Source: JAIBJN01 sp035461525
GTDB taxonomy: Bacteria; Actinomycetota; Thermoleophilia; Gaiellales; Gaiellaceae
Assembly: GCA_035461525.1 (NCBI GenBank)
Contig: DATHVD010000019.1
Span: 1-58,045, forward strand
Reading direction: 5' to 3'
DNA length: 58,045 bases
The notes under the pieces are model-generated. The model made no database searches and was not told where the DNA came from. It saw nothing but the letters and a program-made list of their open reading frames with translations. Below are positions 8,574 to 17,199 of the stretch, one piece after another; position 1 is the first letter of the stretch; each line of letters begins with the position of its first letter. Made by a program: the position numbers and the translations under genes.

Positions 8574-9659
8574 TCAGGCGTCGGCCGCCGGAGGCTCCTC
8601 CGGCAGGAGGACGCCGCCCGGCGTAGCGACGATCGCCTCTCGCCGCCAGAGGATCACCTCCCGGAAGATCGCCTGTAGGACGCCCGCGGTCGGGATGGCC
8701 GCGAGCGCGCCGAGGATGCCGACCAGCTCGGCGCCGATGAGGACCGCGACGAGCACGGTGAGGGGGGAGAGCTGCACCGTCCGCCCGTAGATGACCGGCT
8801 GGAGGATGTGGTTCTCGAGCTGCTGGTAGACGATGAAGAAGACGACCAGGATCACCCCGCGCACCCAGCCGAGCTCGATGAAGCCGACCGTGGAGACGAT
8901 GACGGCGGCAACCGTCGCGCCGGCGAGCGGGACGAGGTCGAGGAGGGCGACGACGATGGCGAGCGCGACGGCGTAGTCGCTGCCGAGGCCGAAGAGCACC
9001 GCCGCCGAGACGACGCCCGCGATCAGGCTGATGAGCAAGTTCCCGGTGACGTAGCCGCCGACCGTCCGGTAGATCTCGCCCGAGACCCGCTCCCAGCGGG
9101 GCCGCAGCGTCTCCGGGAGGAACTCGTTGAAGCGCGTCACGAGCCGCGGGCCCTCGAGGAGCATGAAGAACGTGATGAAGGCGATGGCGACCGTGCCGAC
9201 GACGAAGGAGACGACGCCGCGGGCGATGGCGATCCCGACGCTCGTAACCCCGAGAACGCCGGATGCGCCCTGCTCCTCGACGGCCTCGCGCACCTCGTCC
9301 ACGAGCCCGTACTCCTCCTGGAGGAAGCCGAGGCGGCCGCGTCCGGCGAGGAGGTCCTCGATGAGGTCGGGAACGGCCAGGATGAACGTCTCGATCTGGT
9401 CGATCAGGGGCGGGATGATCACCGCGACGAGGCCGGCGAAGCCGAAAAGGGCGAGCAGGAAGACGACGAACGACGCCCAGCCGCGGCCCAGCCCGCGCCG
9501 CTCGAACCACTCGACGGCCGGGTTGAGCGCGAGCGCGAGGAAGAGCGCGATCAGGATCCACGTGACGACGCGCCAGGCGAAGTAGAGGAACGCGAGCGAG
9601 AAGGCGGCCGCGAGGATGATCCCGAGGACGATGAGCACCACCCTCGGGCGGAAGTACAC
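8574..9659 (-). CDS. AI-2E family transporter (PerM-like permease)
   Basis: A 361-residue membrane protein with about eight hydrophobic segments, containing WILIALFLALALNPAVEWFERRG near the N-terminus and the family hallmarks VPLAGATVAA, VYQQLENHILQPVIYGRTVQLSPL and LAAIPTAGVLQ towards the end. The AI-2E/UPF0118 family includes putative autoinducer-2 exporters and Na+/H+ antiporters; the substrate is unknown here. I chose GTG 9659 (VYFRPRVVLIVLG) because GGAGGAG lies 7 nt upstream. Longer in-frame extensions upstream have no family character. It is convergent with the GH65 gene. Confidence 0.88.
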   Translation of the reverse strand: MYFRPRVVLIVLGIILAAAFSLAFLYFAWRVVTWILIALFLALALNPAVEWFERRGLGRGWASFVVFLLALFGFAGLVAVIIPPLIDQIETFILAVPDLIEDLLAGRGRLGFLQEEYGLVDEVREAVEEQGASGVLGVTSVGIAIARGVVSFVVGTVAIAFITFFMLLEGPRLVTRFNEFLPETLRPRWERVSGEIYRTVGGYVTGNLLISLIAGVVSAAVLFGLGSDYAVALAIVVALLDLVPLAGATVAAVIVSTVGFIELGWVRGVILVVFFIVYQQLENHILQPVIYGRTVQLSPLTVLVAVLIGAELVGILGALAAIPTAGVLQAIFREVILWRREAIVATPGGVLLPEEPPAADA

Positions 9660-9730
9660 GAGGCGCTCCTCCACGAGCCGAAGCGTGCCCCACGGGGCGG
9701 ACGGCGGGCGGCCGCCGCGCGCCGGGCGGA

Positions 9731-9988
9731 TCAGGCGCAGGCGATGGGGGTGCTCGAGAGCCTGGCCAGGCTCCTGACCTCGCCGCCCACGTCGTGGAGC
9801 TCCCCGCCCGAGTACACGTAGCAGCCGAGACGTGCGGCCATGTCGCGGCGCTGGCAGACGTCGGTCTCCTCCCGTCCCTCGAACACGATCCTGCCGGCCT
9901 CGCTGCAGTCGGCCTCGACGCCGCCGAGCGCGTCGGCCACGGCGCCCTCGACCCCGTTTCCCTGCGCGTAGAAGATCACCGCGGCCAC
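9731..9988 (-). CDS. small hypothetical protein
   Basis: An 85-codon frame starting at GTG 9988, with an in-frame TAG shortly upstream (10000-9998), so it cannot be longer. The product has a mildly hydrophobic start (VAAVIFYAQGNGVEG) and three Cys in the second half (EADCSE, DVCQRRD, RLGCYVYSGG), plus one at the C-terminus. I recognise no family. Codon positions fit a real gene better than the opposite strand does. It lies between tRNA-Gly and the AI-2E permease gene, both on the same strand. Confidence 0.45.
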   Translation of the reverse strand: MAAVIFYAQGNGVEGAVADALGGVEADCSEAGRIVFEGREETDVCQRRDMAARLGCYVYSGGELHDVGGEVRSLARLSSTPIACA

Positions 9989-10110
9989 GACGAGCGGCTA
10001 TGACCAGCGCGCGGATCGCGGTGCGCTCTCCTGGCCGCGCGCCGCCGCCCGCCTTGCGTCGATCCTGCCGCGGATCGCCCACCCGGCTCCTCGCTCGTCG
10101 CCTCCTCGAA

Positions 10111-10181
<71 letters not shown>

Positions 10182-10304
10182 GGTGGCCTAGAACGATACC
10201 GCGTTCCCCGAAGGGGGGATACCCAGCGCCGCGGCCGGCTCCCATCATGAGGAGGAGATCAGCGACGGGCGCTGCGGCCTCGCCCGAACGACGAGACGAG
10301 CAGC

Positions 10305-10679
10305 GTGACCCTGGAACGGATCAACGAGCTGAGCCCCCGGACGGCGATCCTCGCCTACACGGCGTTCATGTCCCTCTGGATCGTGGCCTTCGCGGGCACC
10401 GAACGGGCCCTGCCGACGCCCCTCGTCCTCGTGCTCCTGCTCCTCCCCGCCGTCGTCCACTTCGGGCTCGGCTACGTCTTCTCCGACTGGCGGGCGCTCT
10501 ACCTCGTCGCCGTCCCCGTCGTCGTCGCCGCCTTCGCCGGCGGGCTCCCGTCGGCGCTCTGGGTGGCGGTCGTGCTCCTGACGGCGTTCCCCGGCGCTCC
10601 CCTGATCGCGGCCGGCGTCTGGGTGCGGGGCTGGCTCGAGCGGCGCGACCCCAGCTACGTCGACCCCTGGCTCATCTAG
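10305..10679 (+). CDS. small polytopic membrane protein, unknown function
   Basis: A protein of 124 residues with four predicted transmembrane segments (about 15-32, 37-55, 64-80, 84-105) and short charged ends (MTLERINELSPRTA; WLERRDPSYVDPWLI). I do not recognise the family. It starts at GTG 10305 and lies 30 nt before the ctaG-like gene on the same strand, so it may be co-transcribed with it and relate to respiratory membrane assembly; that link is positional only. Confidence 0.65.
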   Translation: MTLERINELSPRTAILAYTAFMSLWIVAFAGTERALPTPLVLVLLLLPAVVHFGLGYVFSDWRALYLVAVPVVVAAFAGGLPSALWVAVVLLTAFPGAPLIAAGVWVRGWLERRDPSYVDPWLI

Positions 10680-10709
10680 CACGGGACGCTGCGTATCCTT
10701 GGCGGCGTC

Positions 10710-11465
10710 GTGGCGCCGTCGCCGTGGAGCTGGCAGGCGGCCTGGGTCGAGCTCGCTGCCGTCGCCGTCCTCGCCGTCGCGTACGTCCTCGCGGCGCGTC
10801 GCCGGCCGCCCTCCCGCGCCCGCGCGGCGTGCTTCGCGGCCGCCCTCGTCGCGCTCGTCGCGCTCGCGGTCACCCCGATCGCCACGCTCGCGCTCCACTA
10901 CCTGCTCGCCGCCCACCTGGTGCAGAACGTCGCGCTCGCCGAATGGATCCCGCTCCTCGCCGTCGCCGGGATCCCGCCTGCGATCGCCGCGGAGATCGGG
11001 CGCTTCCGGGTCGTCCGGCTGCTGACGGCCCCGTTCGTCGCCCTCCCCCTGTGGCTCGCCGGGTACGCGGCCTGGCACGTCCCGCAGCCGTACGACGCCG
11101 CGCTCGAGAACCATCTCCTCCTCCATCTCGAGCACCTGACGTACTTCGTCACGGGCGTGCTCCTCTGGTGGTGCGTCGTCCACGCGCGGCCCTGGGGCCT
11201 GACCTGGGGCGAGAAGTCCGCCTACGTGTTCGCCGCCTTCGTGTTCGCGAGCCCGCTGGGGCTCCTGCTCGCCCTCCTCCCCAGCCCGCTCTACGACTTC
11301 TACGTCGCCGCGCCGGAGCTCTGGGGCCTGACGCCGCTCGCCGACCAACAGATCGCCGGCATCGCGATGGCGGTGAGCGAGTCGATCCTCTTCTTCGCCG
11401 TCTTCGCCTACTGCTTCGTTCGCTTCATGGCCGAGGAGGACGCAGCCGTAGACTCGCTCGGGTGA
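10710..11465 (+). CDS. ctaG: cytochrome c oxidase assembly factor, CtaG (caa3-type) family
   Basis: 251 residues with about seven membrane helices. The conserved block HYLLAAHLVQNVALAEWIPLL, then YDAALENHLLLHLEHLTYFVTGVLLWW and DQQIAGIAM, carries the histidines typical of the caa3_CtaG family (DUF1404 type), implicated in copper delivery to cytochrome c oxidase. The start is GTG 10710, with a TATCCT box ten bases upstream. Its TGA stop overlaps the GTG of the following ABC ATPase (GTGA), so ABC export genes share the operon. Confidence 0.85.
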   Translation: MAPSPWSWQAAWVELAAVAVLAVAYVLAARRRPPSRARAACFAAALVALVALAVTPIATLALHYLLAAHLVQNVALAEWIPLLAVAGIPPAIAAEIGRFRVVRLLTAPFVALPLWLAGYAAWHVPQPYDAALENHLLLHLEHLTYFVTGVLLWWCVVHARPWGLTWGEKSAYVFAAFVFASPLGLLLALLPSPLYDFYVAAPELWGLTPLADQQIAGIAMAVSESILFFAVFAYCFVRFMAEEDAAVDSLG

Positions 11466-12304
11466 CCGCAGCCTTCAGCGCCCGCGCCCTCGCCAAGCGC
11501 TACGGGGCCGTGACGGCCCTCGACGGCGTCGATCTCGAGGTCGACGCGGGCGAGCTCGTCGGGCTCCTGGGGCCGAACGGCGCGGGCAAGTCCACGCTCG
11601 TCAAGATCGGCTGCGGCCTCGTGCGCCCGAGCGCCGGGGAAGCAGCGGTCTGCGGCGCGCCGGCGGGCTCGCGGGAGGCGCGGGCCGCGATGGGCTACCT
11701 CGCCGAGCTCTTCCGCTTCCCCGACTGGGCCTCGGCGGACGAGGTGCTCGCGCTCCACCAGCGCCTCGCCGGCTCGGACGGCGGGGAGGCCGAGCGTGCC
11801 GAGCTCCTCGGCCTCGTCGGCCTCGTCGAAGCGCGGGGCCGGCGCGTCGGCGCCATGTCCAAGGGGATGCAGCAGCGCCTCGGGATCGCGCAGGCGCTCG
11901 TCGGGTCGCCGCGCTTCCTCTTCCTCGACGAGCCCACGAGCGCCCTCGACCCGGGCGGCCGGCGCACGGTGCGGAGCCTGCTCGAGGAGCTGCGCCGCCG
12001 CGGCATCGCCGTCCTCCTCAACTCGCACCTCCTGAGCGAGGTCGAGCGCGTCTGCGACCGGGTTGCAATCCTCTCCCACGGCAGGATCGTCGCCGAGGGG
12101 AAGCCCTCCGACCTCTCCCGGCCCCGCGGGATCGAGGTGGACGTCGACGGGGCGACGCGCGTGTTCGAGGGCGCCCGCCGGGAGGACGCCCCGCGCCTCG
12201 TCGCCGAGCTCGTCGCCGCCGGGGAGCGGGTCTACGGCGTGCGCGTGCTCGAGACGACGCTCGAGGAGGTCTATCTCGAGGCGATCGGGGACGAGGCCGG
12301 ATGA
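11462..12304 (+). CDS. ABC transporter ATP-binding protein
   Basis: A protein of 280 residues with Walker A GPNGAGKST (about 39-47), signature MSKGMQQRLG, Walker B FLFLDEPTSALDP and switch His in LLNSHLL. The signature MSKGMQ in place of LSGGQ is characteristic of ABC-2 type exporters of the NatA/YxlF class. The start is GTG 11462, overlapping the previous stop. It pairs with the permease immediately downstream (ATGA overlap). The substrate is unknown; position after CtaG allows a role in copper or haem-copper enzyme maturation, as with NosF-type ATPases, but that is speculative. Confidence 0.9.
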   Translation: MTAAFSARALAKRYGAVTALDGVDLEVDAGELVGLLGPNGAGKSTLVKIGCGLVRPSAGEAAVCGAPAGSREARAAMGYLAELFRFPDWASADEVLALHQRLAGSDGGEAERAELLGLVGLVEARGRRVGAMSKGMQQRLGIAQALVGSPRFLFLDEPTSALDPGGRRTVRSLLEELRRRGIAVLLNSHLLSEVERVCDRVAILSHGRIVAEGKPSDLSRPRGIEVDVDGATRVFEGARREDAPRLVAELVAAGERVYGVRVLETTLEEVYLEAIGDEAG

Positions 12305-13167
12305 GGAGCGTCCCCATCGTCGTCGGCTACGCGCTCAGGGAGAGCCTGCGGCGCCGGACCTTCCTGGTCGTGCTCGTCCTCACCGTCGCCTTCGTCGCCC
12401 TCTACTGGCTGGGCACGCGCGAGGCGTTCGAGACGGTGGACGCAGCCGAGCCCGCGCCCGCCGCCGTCATCGCCGGGGTGGACGAGCGCACGCTCGTCGG
12501 CGCGACGCTGCTCGGGCTCTCCATGTTCGGCACGCTCTTCCTCGGTGCGGTCCTCGCCGCCTTCCTGACGCTCTCCGTCGTCCGCGGCGACGCCGAACGC
12601 GGGCTGCTCCAGCCTCTCGTCGTTCGCCCGATCGGGCGGAGCGCGCTCCTCCTGGGACGCTGGCTCGCCGCGACCGTGGTCTGTCTCGCGTACGTGATCG
12701 CCGTCTTCGGCGCGAACTTCCTGATCACGTGGGCGGAGGGAGAGTGGCGCCCCGACCGGGTCGTCGAGCCGGCGCTCCAGCTCGGCGCCGCGGTCGCCGT
12801 CATCGCCGCGCTCTCGCTCCTCGGCTCCGTCTTCCTGTCGGCGACGGCGAACGGGATCGCCGTCTTCATGATCTTCGGTGCCGGACTGGTCGCGGGCCTC
12901 CTCGGCCAGATCGGCGAGGCGCTCGACTCGGACCGCCTGCGGGAGATCGCGAACGTCACCGCCTGGGCCCTCCCCTTCGAGGCGCTCTACCAGGACGGGC
13001 TCGCCGCCCTCACGGCGGATCAGACGGGCTTCACCGAGTTCGCGCTCCAGCTCGGCCCCTTCGGCGGCGCCCAGCCGGCCGGCGCGCTCCTCTGGCCGTG
13101 GTCGGTCGCCTACGTCGCCCTCGTCGGCGGCTCGGCGATGCTCGCCTTCGCGCGGAAGGACCTCTAG
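12301..13167 (+). CDS. ABC-2 type transporter permease
   Basis: 288 residues with six hydrophobic stretches, beginning MRSVPIVVGYALRESLRRRTF (amphipathic start, then TM1) and including LSVVRGDAERGLLQPLVVRPIGRSALLLGRWLA, the coupling region typical of ABC-2/NosY-like permeases. The ATG overlaps the TGA of the ATPase gene (ATGA), so the two are translationally coupled. It ends in CTAG just before a small gene. Confidence 0.88.
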   Translation: MRSVPIVVGYALRESLRRRTFLVVLVLTVAFVALYWLGTREAFETVDAAEPAPAAVIAGVDERTLVGATLLGLSMFGTLFLGAVLAAFLTLSVVRGDAERGLLQPLVVRPIGRSALLLGRWLAATVVCLAYVIAVFGANFLITWAEGEWRPDRVVEPALQLGAAVAVIAALSLLGSVFLSATANGIAVFMIFGAGLVAGLLGQIGEALDSDRLREIANVTAWALPFEALYQDGLAALTADQTGFTEFALQLGPFGGAQPAGALLWPWSVAYVALVGGSAMLAFARKDL

Positions 13168-13189
13168 GGCCGGGCGCGAAACGAGGGGC

Positions 13190-13318
13190 ATGAAGACGGA
13201 GCAGCCGACCACCCCGGCCCAGCAGGCGCTCCTCGCCGCTCTCTCCCGCAACCGGGGCGAGCTGGACGCGGCGACGCTCGAGCGGCTGCTCAGGCTCGCC
13301 GGCGGCGCAAAGGCCTAG
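13190..13318 (+). CDS. small hypothetical protein (42 residues)
   Basis: ATG 13190 is preceded by GAGGGGC and encodes a 42-residue polypeptide that is helical and leucine-rich: QALLAALSRNRGELDAATLERLLRLAGG. Its TAG lies in the CTAG at 13315-13318 shared with the stop of the convergent cyclase gene, an arrangement seen at three other convergent pairs in this window, which supports it as a real gene. Its function is unknown. It could be co-transcribed with the ABC permease 22 nt upstream. Confidence 0.5.
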   Translation: MKTEQPTTPAQQALLAALSRNRGELDAATLERLLRLAGGAKA

Positions 13319-14289
13319 GCCCCGCTGGCGAGCTGGAGCGTGGGGTCGAAGGCGATCCCGCCCTCGGCGATCCTGGCGAGCGCGCGACCGAGCTCGTCGA
13401 AGTCCGCGACGCGGTCCTTGAGCAGGTAGCCGACGCCGCCGCCGCCGCTCTCGAGGAGCTCGTCGGCGTAGGCGGGCTCGAGCGCCTGCGAGAGCAGGAG
13501 GACGCCGACGTCGGGGTAGCGGCGCAGGATCTCCTTGCCAGCTCGCAGGCCCTCGTCGCTCCCGGAAGGAGGCATGCGGATGTCGACGACCGCGACGTCG
13601 GGCGACGTCCGGGCCACCTCGGCGAGGAGCTCGTCGCCCGACCCGGCCTGCGCGACGACGTCGACGCCGAGCTCGTCGAGGACGCGCGCGATCCCCTCGC
13701 GGACGAGCACCGAGTCGTCCGCGAGCGCGACCCGCAGCCGGCCGTCGTCGACCCGGCGGGCGTTGCGAAGCGGCGGGAACTGCGAGGGGAGCCCCTCGAT
13801 CTCGAGCTGGAGGATGCGCTCGGGCTCGGCAAGGCCGGCGAGCTCGTAGCGGCCGAGGTCGACCGCGGCGGCGCCGCTCAGCTCCGCGGTCCGCTCGGAG
13901 AGGAGCACCTGGCCGCCGTGAGCGACTGTGCAGATCCTGGACGTGCGGTTGACCTCGAGCCCGACGAAGCCGTTGTCGGCCTCGATCACGGAACCGGTGT
14001 TCAGGCCCATGCGCACGCGCACCGGGGAGCCGCCGGGCCACGACCGCACGGCGAGCGAGCGCTGCGCCCGCTCGGCGGCGGCAACCGCGTCGGCGGGATC
14101 GTCGAAGACGGCGACGAACTCGTCCGCCCGTGCCTCGACCTCCCGGCCGCCGTGGTGGGCGACGGCGCCGCGCAGAGCCGCTCGCGACGTGTCGAGCACC
14201 TCGCAGTAGCGGTCGCCGAGCTTGCGGATCAGGCCGGTCGAGCGCTCGATGTCGGTGAAGAGGAAGGTGAGCTCGGAAAAGTGCTGCAT
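13315..14289 (-). CDS. class III nucleotidyl cyclase fused to a response-regulator receiver domain
   Basis: 324 residues in two domains. Residues 1-165 are a class III adenylate/guanylate cyclase domain: metal Asp13 in FLFTDIERST, second metal Asp56 in EVEARADEFVAVF (the usual GDG is ADE), and transition-state Asn114/Arg118 in VNRTSRI. Residues 185-315 are a NarL-type receiver: Asp191/Asp192, phospho-acceptor Asp236 in VVDIRMPP, Lys291 in YLLKDRV. The protein stops after the receiver with no HTH. The receiver resembles that of the NarL-type regulator at 42483. The order cyclase-receiver without output suggests phosphorylation controls cyclase activity, or that an HTH was lost. ATG 14289 was chosen because the cyclase domain begins there. 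Confidence 0.85.
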   Translation of the reverse strand: MQHFSELTFLFTDIERSTGLIRKLGDRYCEVLDTSRAALRGAVAHHGGREVEARADEFVAVFDDPADAVAAAERAQRSLAVRSWPGGSPVRVRMGLNTGSVIEADNGFVGLEVNRTSRICTVAHGGQVLLSERTAELSGAAAVDLGRYELAGLAEPERILQLEIEGLPSQFPPLRNARRVDDGRLRVALADDSVLVREGIARVLDELGVDVVAQAGSGDELLAEVARTSPDVAVVDIRMPPSGSDEGLRAGKEILRRYPDVGVLLLSQALEPAYADELLESGGGGVGYLLKDRVADFDELGRALARIAEGGIAFDPTLQLASGA

Positions 14290-14502
14290 CGTGTCCCGAT
14301 CTGTTGCTTGCGCCTGGAAGCATCCTCCTGGAACGGCCCGCGTGCTAGGAGGCCAGCCCGCGAATCGCGGTGCGGGTAACCGCACCAGCGAGAACAAGTC
14401 GACGACCTGGCGGCGCGCGCTGCCCTGCGGACTCTCGTCGAGCAGGGGGTCATCCGCCCGGGGCCCGGCCGGCCGGGCGATCCGCCGTTCGCGGGGGTCG
14501 TC

Positions 14503-14802
14503 ATGTTCGAGCTGCGCGGGTTGGCCGAGTGGGCGGCGACCTGGGCGCGGCAGGGGCCTCTGTCGGTCGCGGACGTCGCCTGCGGCGGCTGCGGGAAGGC
14601 GGGGGTTCGGCTTGTGAAGGAGGGCGAGGCGGTCGACGAGGGGCCGGTCTACTGTGCGGCGTGTCGGCCGGCGGAGGACGGCGCCACGGGCCCGGAGGCG
14701 GATCCTCTGCCTTTCGTCGCGCCGGCCGTTCCGGCCCAAGGCCAGCTCGCCCCAACACCTTCCCCAACAGCCTGCGCCCCGTTCGCCACTAGGACAACGT
14801 GA
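14503..14802 (+). CDS. zinc-ribbon-like hypothetical protein, start uncertain (possibly truncated)
   Basis: From ATG 14503 the frame gives 99 residues with two Cys pairs (CGGCG and YCAAC, about 24 residues apart), a likely zinc ribbon, then a Pro/Ala-rich tail. The same frame stays open and protein-like upstream to a TAA at 14377-14379 (reading LAARAALRTLVEQGVIRPG), but there is no ATG/GTG/TTG between 14380 and 14503. The true N-terminus may therefore be lost, or use a CTG. Hairpins (14358-14370; 14369-14386 with a GTAA loop) sit in the upstream spacer, which also holds the divergent cyclase promoter. No family recognised. Confidence 0.4.
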   Translation: MFELRGLAEWAATWARQGPLSVADVACGGCGKAGVRLVKEGEAVDEGPVYCAACRPAEDGATGPEADPLPFVAPAVPAQGQLAPTPSPTACAPFATRTT

Positions 14803-15231
14803 CACCGAGACTGTGCTCTCCCCCGAACACCAAGGTCAGCCGACGATATGACAAGGGCCACGGCCATTCAAGACCCTGCCCGGCCCCGCAGGTTCCGTGC
14901 GAGCGGGCCGCGGCGACGCCCGGCCCTCGATCCCCTCAAGGATCGCGTCCATCTCCCACACCCGCCCGACAGGATCGCCCGGATGGCTTCCTCCGCGAGC
15001 TCTGCCCAGATCTGGCGCCGATTCACGTCCGGCGCCAGCCGAGCTCGTGCGCCGTCTCGATGATGGCGGCCTCGAGCCAGGAGCTAACCACTGCCCTGCA
15101 TCCGCGGGAGCCGTATTCTCATTCAGCCGGGCGCGTGGGCAGGGTAGTCCTGGCGCGACCCTTCGAGATGTTCCCCGCAAGAGTGTCAGCCTGATCGACA
15201 CCACCACGGCAACGTCGCTCAACTGTCCCGC
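14803..15231 (+). other. non-coding or decayed stretch
   Basis: No convincing gene in 429 bp. G+C and codon periodicity fall compared with the flanks. On the minus strand short protein-like fragments appear in different frames (for example AAIIETAHELGWRR near 15030-15065, then a shift), suggesting a decayed gene rather than designed intergenic DNA. I could not identify its origin. Confidence 0.4.
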
Positions 15232-16068
15232 TTACGTCGGAGATATCCCGACGTGCACGTGGTCGCCGTGTTTGATGCTCGATCCCCAGAGAACCTGCGC
15301 CCGAAAAGTCTGACCGCCTGCTGAGAACGTGAAGCTGTCAAAGCTGTTCGGCTGCCACGTCTCGCATCCCATCGCCTTCGCAAGCGCTCCCGCGTCGTCC
15401 TCCCCCTGGAACGTCGGGAAGTCCCTTGCTGCGGTCGTCGAGTGAGTGGTGAGATGATCTGACGTCGGGGAGCCGCCGATCCTCGCGTTCTCGGCGGGTG
15501 TCCGCTTGCCAGACCCGAGCGGGAGCCCGCGCTTGACCAGGAACGGCTCCACGAAATCCGCCATCACATCACCCGAGCCGCCCCAGTGTGGGTCGCGAGC
15601 CTTGCGCGTCACCTTGAGATCCTTCAAGCTCTCGCGCCGGTCGAGTTTCTTACGGAGAGCCTCACGCCGCTCCGCGCCCCGGTTCTTCTGCGCGTCGCGC
15701 CGTATTTCGGGCTTGCGCAGCATCCGCTGAACCCGCTGGTCGATCACGTGCTCCTTCTCGATGTCGTTCAGCCGCGACCGGTTCAGACCCATGACGTGGC
15801 CTGCCTTGAAAGCCGCCTGAAACGTCTTCTCTCCAAGCTTTCCGTCCTCGATCAACTCGAAAGGGACGATCTTGGGAAACCAGCCAGCAATCCGGTTGAG
15901 GGCCTGCTGCAGCGCCTTCACATCAGGACCCTCCACAAGCGGACTCGTCAAGCGGAGATCCCGGTGAACCTTCTCGGCAGGCGCGCCGTCGTCCTTGCCC
16001 GCGTTCTCTCCCGCCCCAGTCTTCTTGGCTCTCTCACTCTTGCTTGAGTTGGAACGCTTTCGCGCCAC
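15232..16068 (-). CDS. peptidoglycan-binding / M15-like peptidase domain protein
   Basis: 278 residues. A Lys/Ser-rich, probably disordered N-terminus (VARKRSNSSKSERAKK) leads to a peptidoglycan-binding-like helical repeat (about 60-110: SPLVEGPDVKALQQALNRIAG, DGKLGEKTFQAAFKAG), a charged helical region, and a C-terminal domain (about 190-278). The motifs SDHLTTHSTTAARDFP and HGDHVHVG provide the His/Asp/His set typical of M15-type D-Ala-D-Ala peptidases. Start GTG 16068 has AAGGAGG seven bases upstream; longer in-frame starts lack this. No signal peptide is visible, which recalls phage endolysins released by holins. Codon use is less GC-biased than in core genes, consistent with acquisition. 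Confidence 0.65.
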   Translation of the reverse strand: MARKRSNSSKSERAKKTGAGENAGKDDGAPAEKVHRDLRLTSPLVEGPDVKALQQALNRIAGWFPKIVPFELIEDGKLGEKTFQAAFKAGHVMGLNRSRLNDIEKEHVIDQRVQRMLRKPEIRRDAQKNRGAERREALRKKLDRRESLKDLKVTRKARDPHWGGSGDVMADFVEPFLVKRGLPLGSGKRTPAENARIGGSPTSDHLTTHSTTAARDFPTFQGEDDAGALAKAMGCETWQPNSFDSFTFSAGGQTFRAQVLWGSSIKHGDHVHVGISPT

Positions 16069-16262
16069 AGGAGAACCTCCTTCGCCGTCCCACCAACGTA
16101 GCGGTCGCGGAGACGCCGACCTGCCGCCTCTCCTCGACGCACGGACATCACGGTCCGTGAGCCAAGTATCACAGCGCACTTGTATGGCGTCAACAACGTC
16201 GCCCCTATTGAGGCGCGCTGACCTACGGCCTCACTGTTCGTGCGCGACGACAGGGCTGACAG

Positions 16263-16373
16263 GCCCCACGCCGGGATCGCCTCCCAGGTCCGGCGCACCT
16301 CGAGCGGCGGCCGATAGTCGAGCCCGCTATGCGGGCGGTGGTGGTAGCGGTCGACGTAGCCGCCGATGCCGCG
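16263..16373 (-). pseudogene. IS3/IS481-type transposase C-terminal remnant
   Basis: On the minus strand the peptide YVDRYHHRPHSGLDYRPP followed by LEVRRTWE matches the terminal segment of DDE integrase-type transposases (N..RPH..LGY..P.EF). Nothing upstream in frame forms the rest of the catalytic domain, so only a fragment remains. It marks past insertion activity in this accessory stretch. Confidence 0.65.
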
Positions 16374-16682
16374 GTGGGAGGTCTGCAAGCAGCCGGGCGG
16401 CCGTTCGGACGCTGCCGGGGAGGCCCCGGGGGCGGCTCGTACCATTCGGGGCATGTCGAGCGTGCTCGAGCCAACGGCGGCGGCGATGACCTGGGCGGAG
16501 GCGACTTCGGCAGAGGCGGGGACAGCGGTTGAGGTTACGGGCCGAGCACTCCACACTCTGGGAGACCGAGGCCCCTCACGTCGCGCTCAGTTTTCCAAAA
16601 GGGGGCTGAACGGCTCTTGAATGTCGGCGGGTACTCGGTCACGATTCGCCTCCTGCGGTTCAACACGAGGGAGGTAGCGAAC
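16374..16682. other. intergenic sequence between transposase remnant and secreted protein gene
   Basis: 309 bp with no supported gene. A short plus-strand frame from ATG 16453 has no recognisable features. The right end carries the ribosome binding site of the next gene (GGAGGT, about 16670). Confidence 0.4.
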
Positions 16683-17147
16683 ATGAGGAAGCTCATTGCG
16701 CTGTTCACGGTGTGCGTGGCCGCGTTGGTGTTCGCGGCGGCTGCCGCCGCGAACGGGCCGGCTGTTCACTTCAGCGAGTCGGTTGTCGGTGACATGATCC
16801 CGTGCGAGGACGGCTTCACGTTGACGGCGATCTCGGGTTCGCTGAAGGGCGTCATCCACGAGGGGACAAGCGCGTCGGGGAACACGAACTTCACCGGGAC
16901 ACTGGTTCCGAAGAACGTCCTTCTCGTAGGTAGCGATGGCATGACCTATCGCGCTGCGGGCGCCATCTGGTTCGGAGGGGCGTTCAACGCGCAGGCGGGG
17001 ACTGAGACATTTACGTTCACCGAGCACATCGTGTTCGTCGGTCCAGCCGGCGGCCTCGTCGGAACGATCCACATCACCGAGCACGTCAGCCCGAACGGCA
17101 AAGAAGTCTCGCTCGAGTTCGGGACCTGTGAGGATCCCGGCGAGTAA
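16683..17147 (+). CDS. secreted protein of unknown function
   Basis: 154 residues. ATG 16683 is preceded by GGAGGT at 7 nt spacing. A clear Sec signal peptide (MRKLIALFTVCVAALVFAAA, cleavage after AAA-N about residue 24) leads to a mature domain of about 130 residues rich in beta-forming segments with TFTEHIVFVGPAGGLVGTIHI and two Cys (IPCEDGF; FGTCEDPGE) that could form one disulfide. Such signal-plus-beta proteins are common in Actinomycetota; I cannot assign a family. Lower GC third positions than neighbours. It is followed by a strong hairpin terminator. Confidence 0.7.
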   Translation: MRKLIALFTVCVAALVFAAAAAANGPAVHFSESVVGDMIPCEDGFTLTAISGSLKGVIHEGTSASGNTNFTGTLVPKNVLLVGSDGMTYRAAGAIWFGGAFNAQAGTETFTFTEHIVFVGPAGGLVGTIHITEHVSPNGKEVSLEFGTCEDPGE

Positions 17148-17159
17148 CCGATAGAAGGC

Positions 17160-17199
17160 AGGGCAGGGGGCAGCGTCGTAACGTCTCGCCCCCTGCCCT
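17160..17199 (+). terminator. strong hairpin terminator after the secreted protein gene
   Basis: AGGGCAGGGGGC (17160-17171) pairs perfectly with GCCCCCTGCCCT (17188-17199), a 12-bp stem with a 16-nt loop, starting 12 nt after the stop codon. No U-tract follows, as is common in high-GC actinomycetes. Confidence 0.75.
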
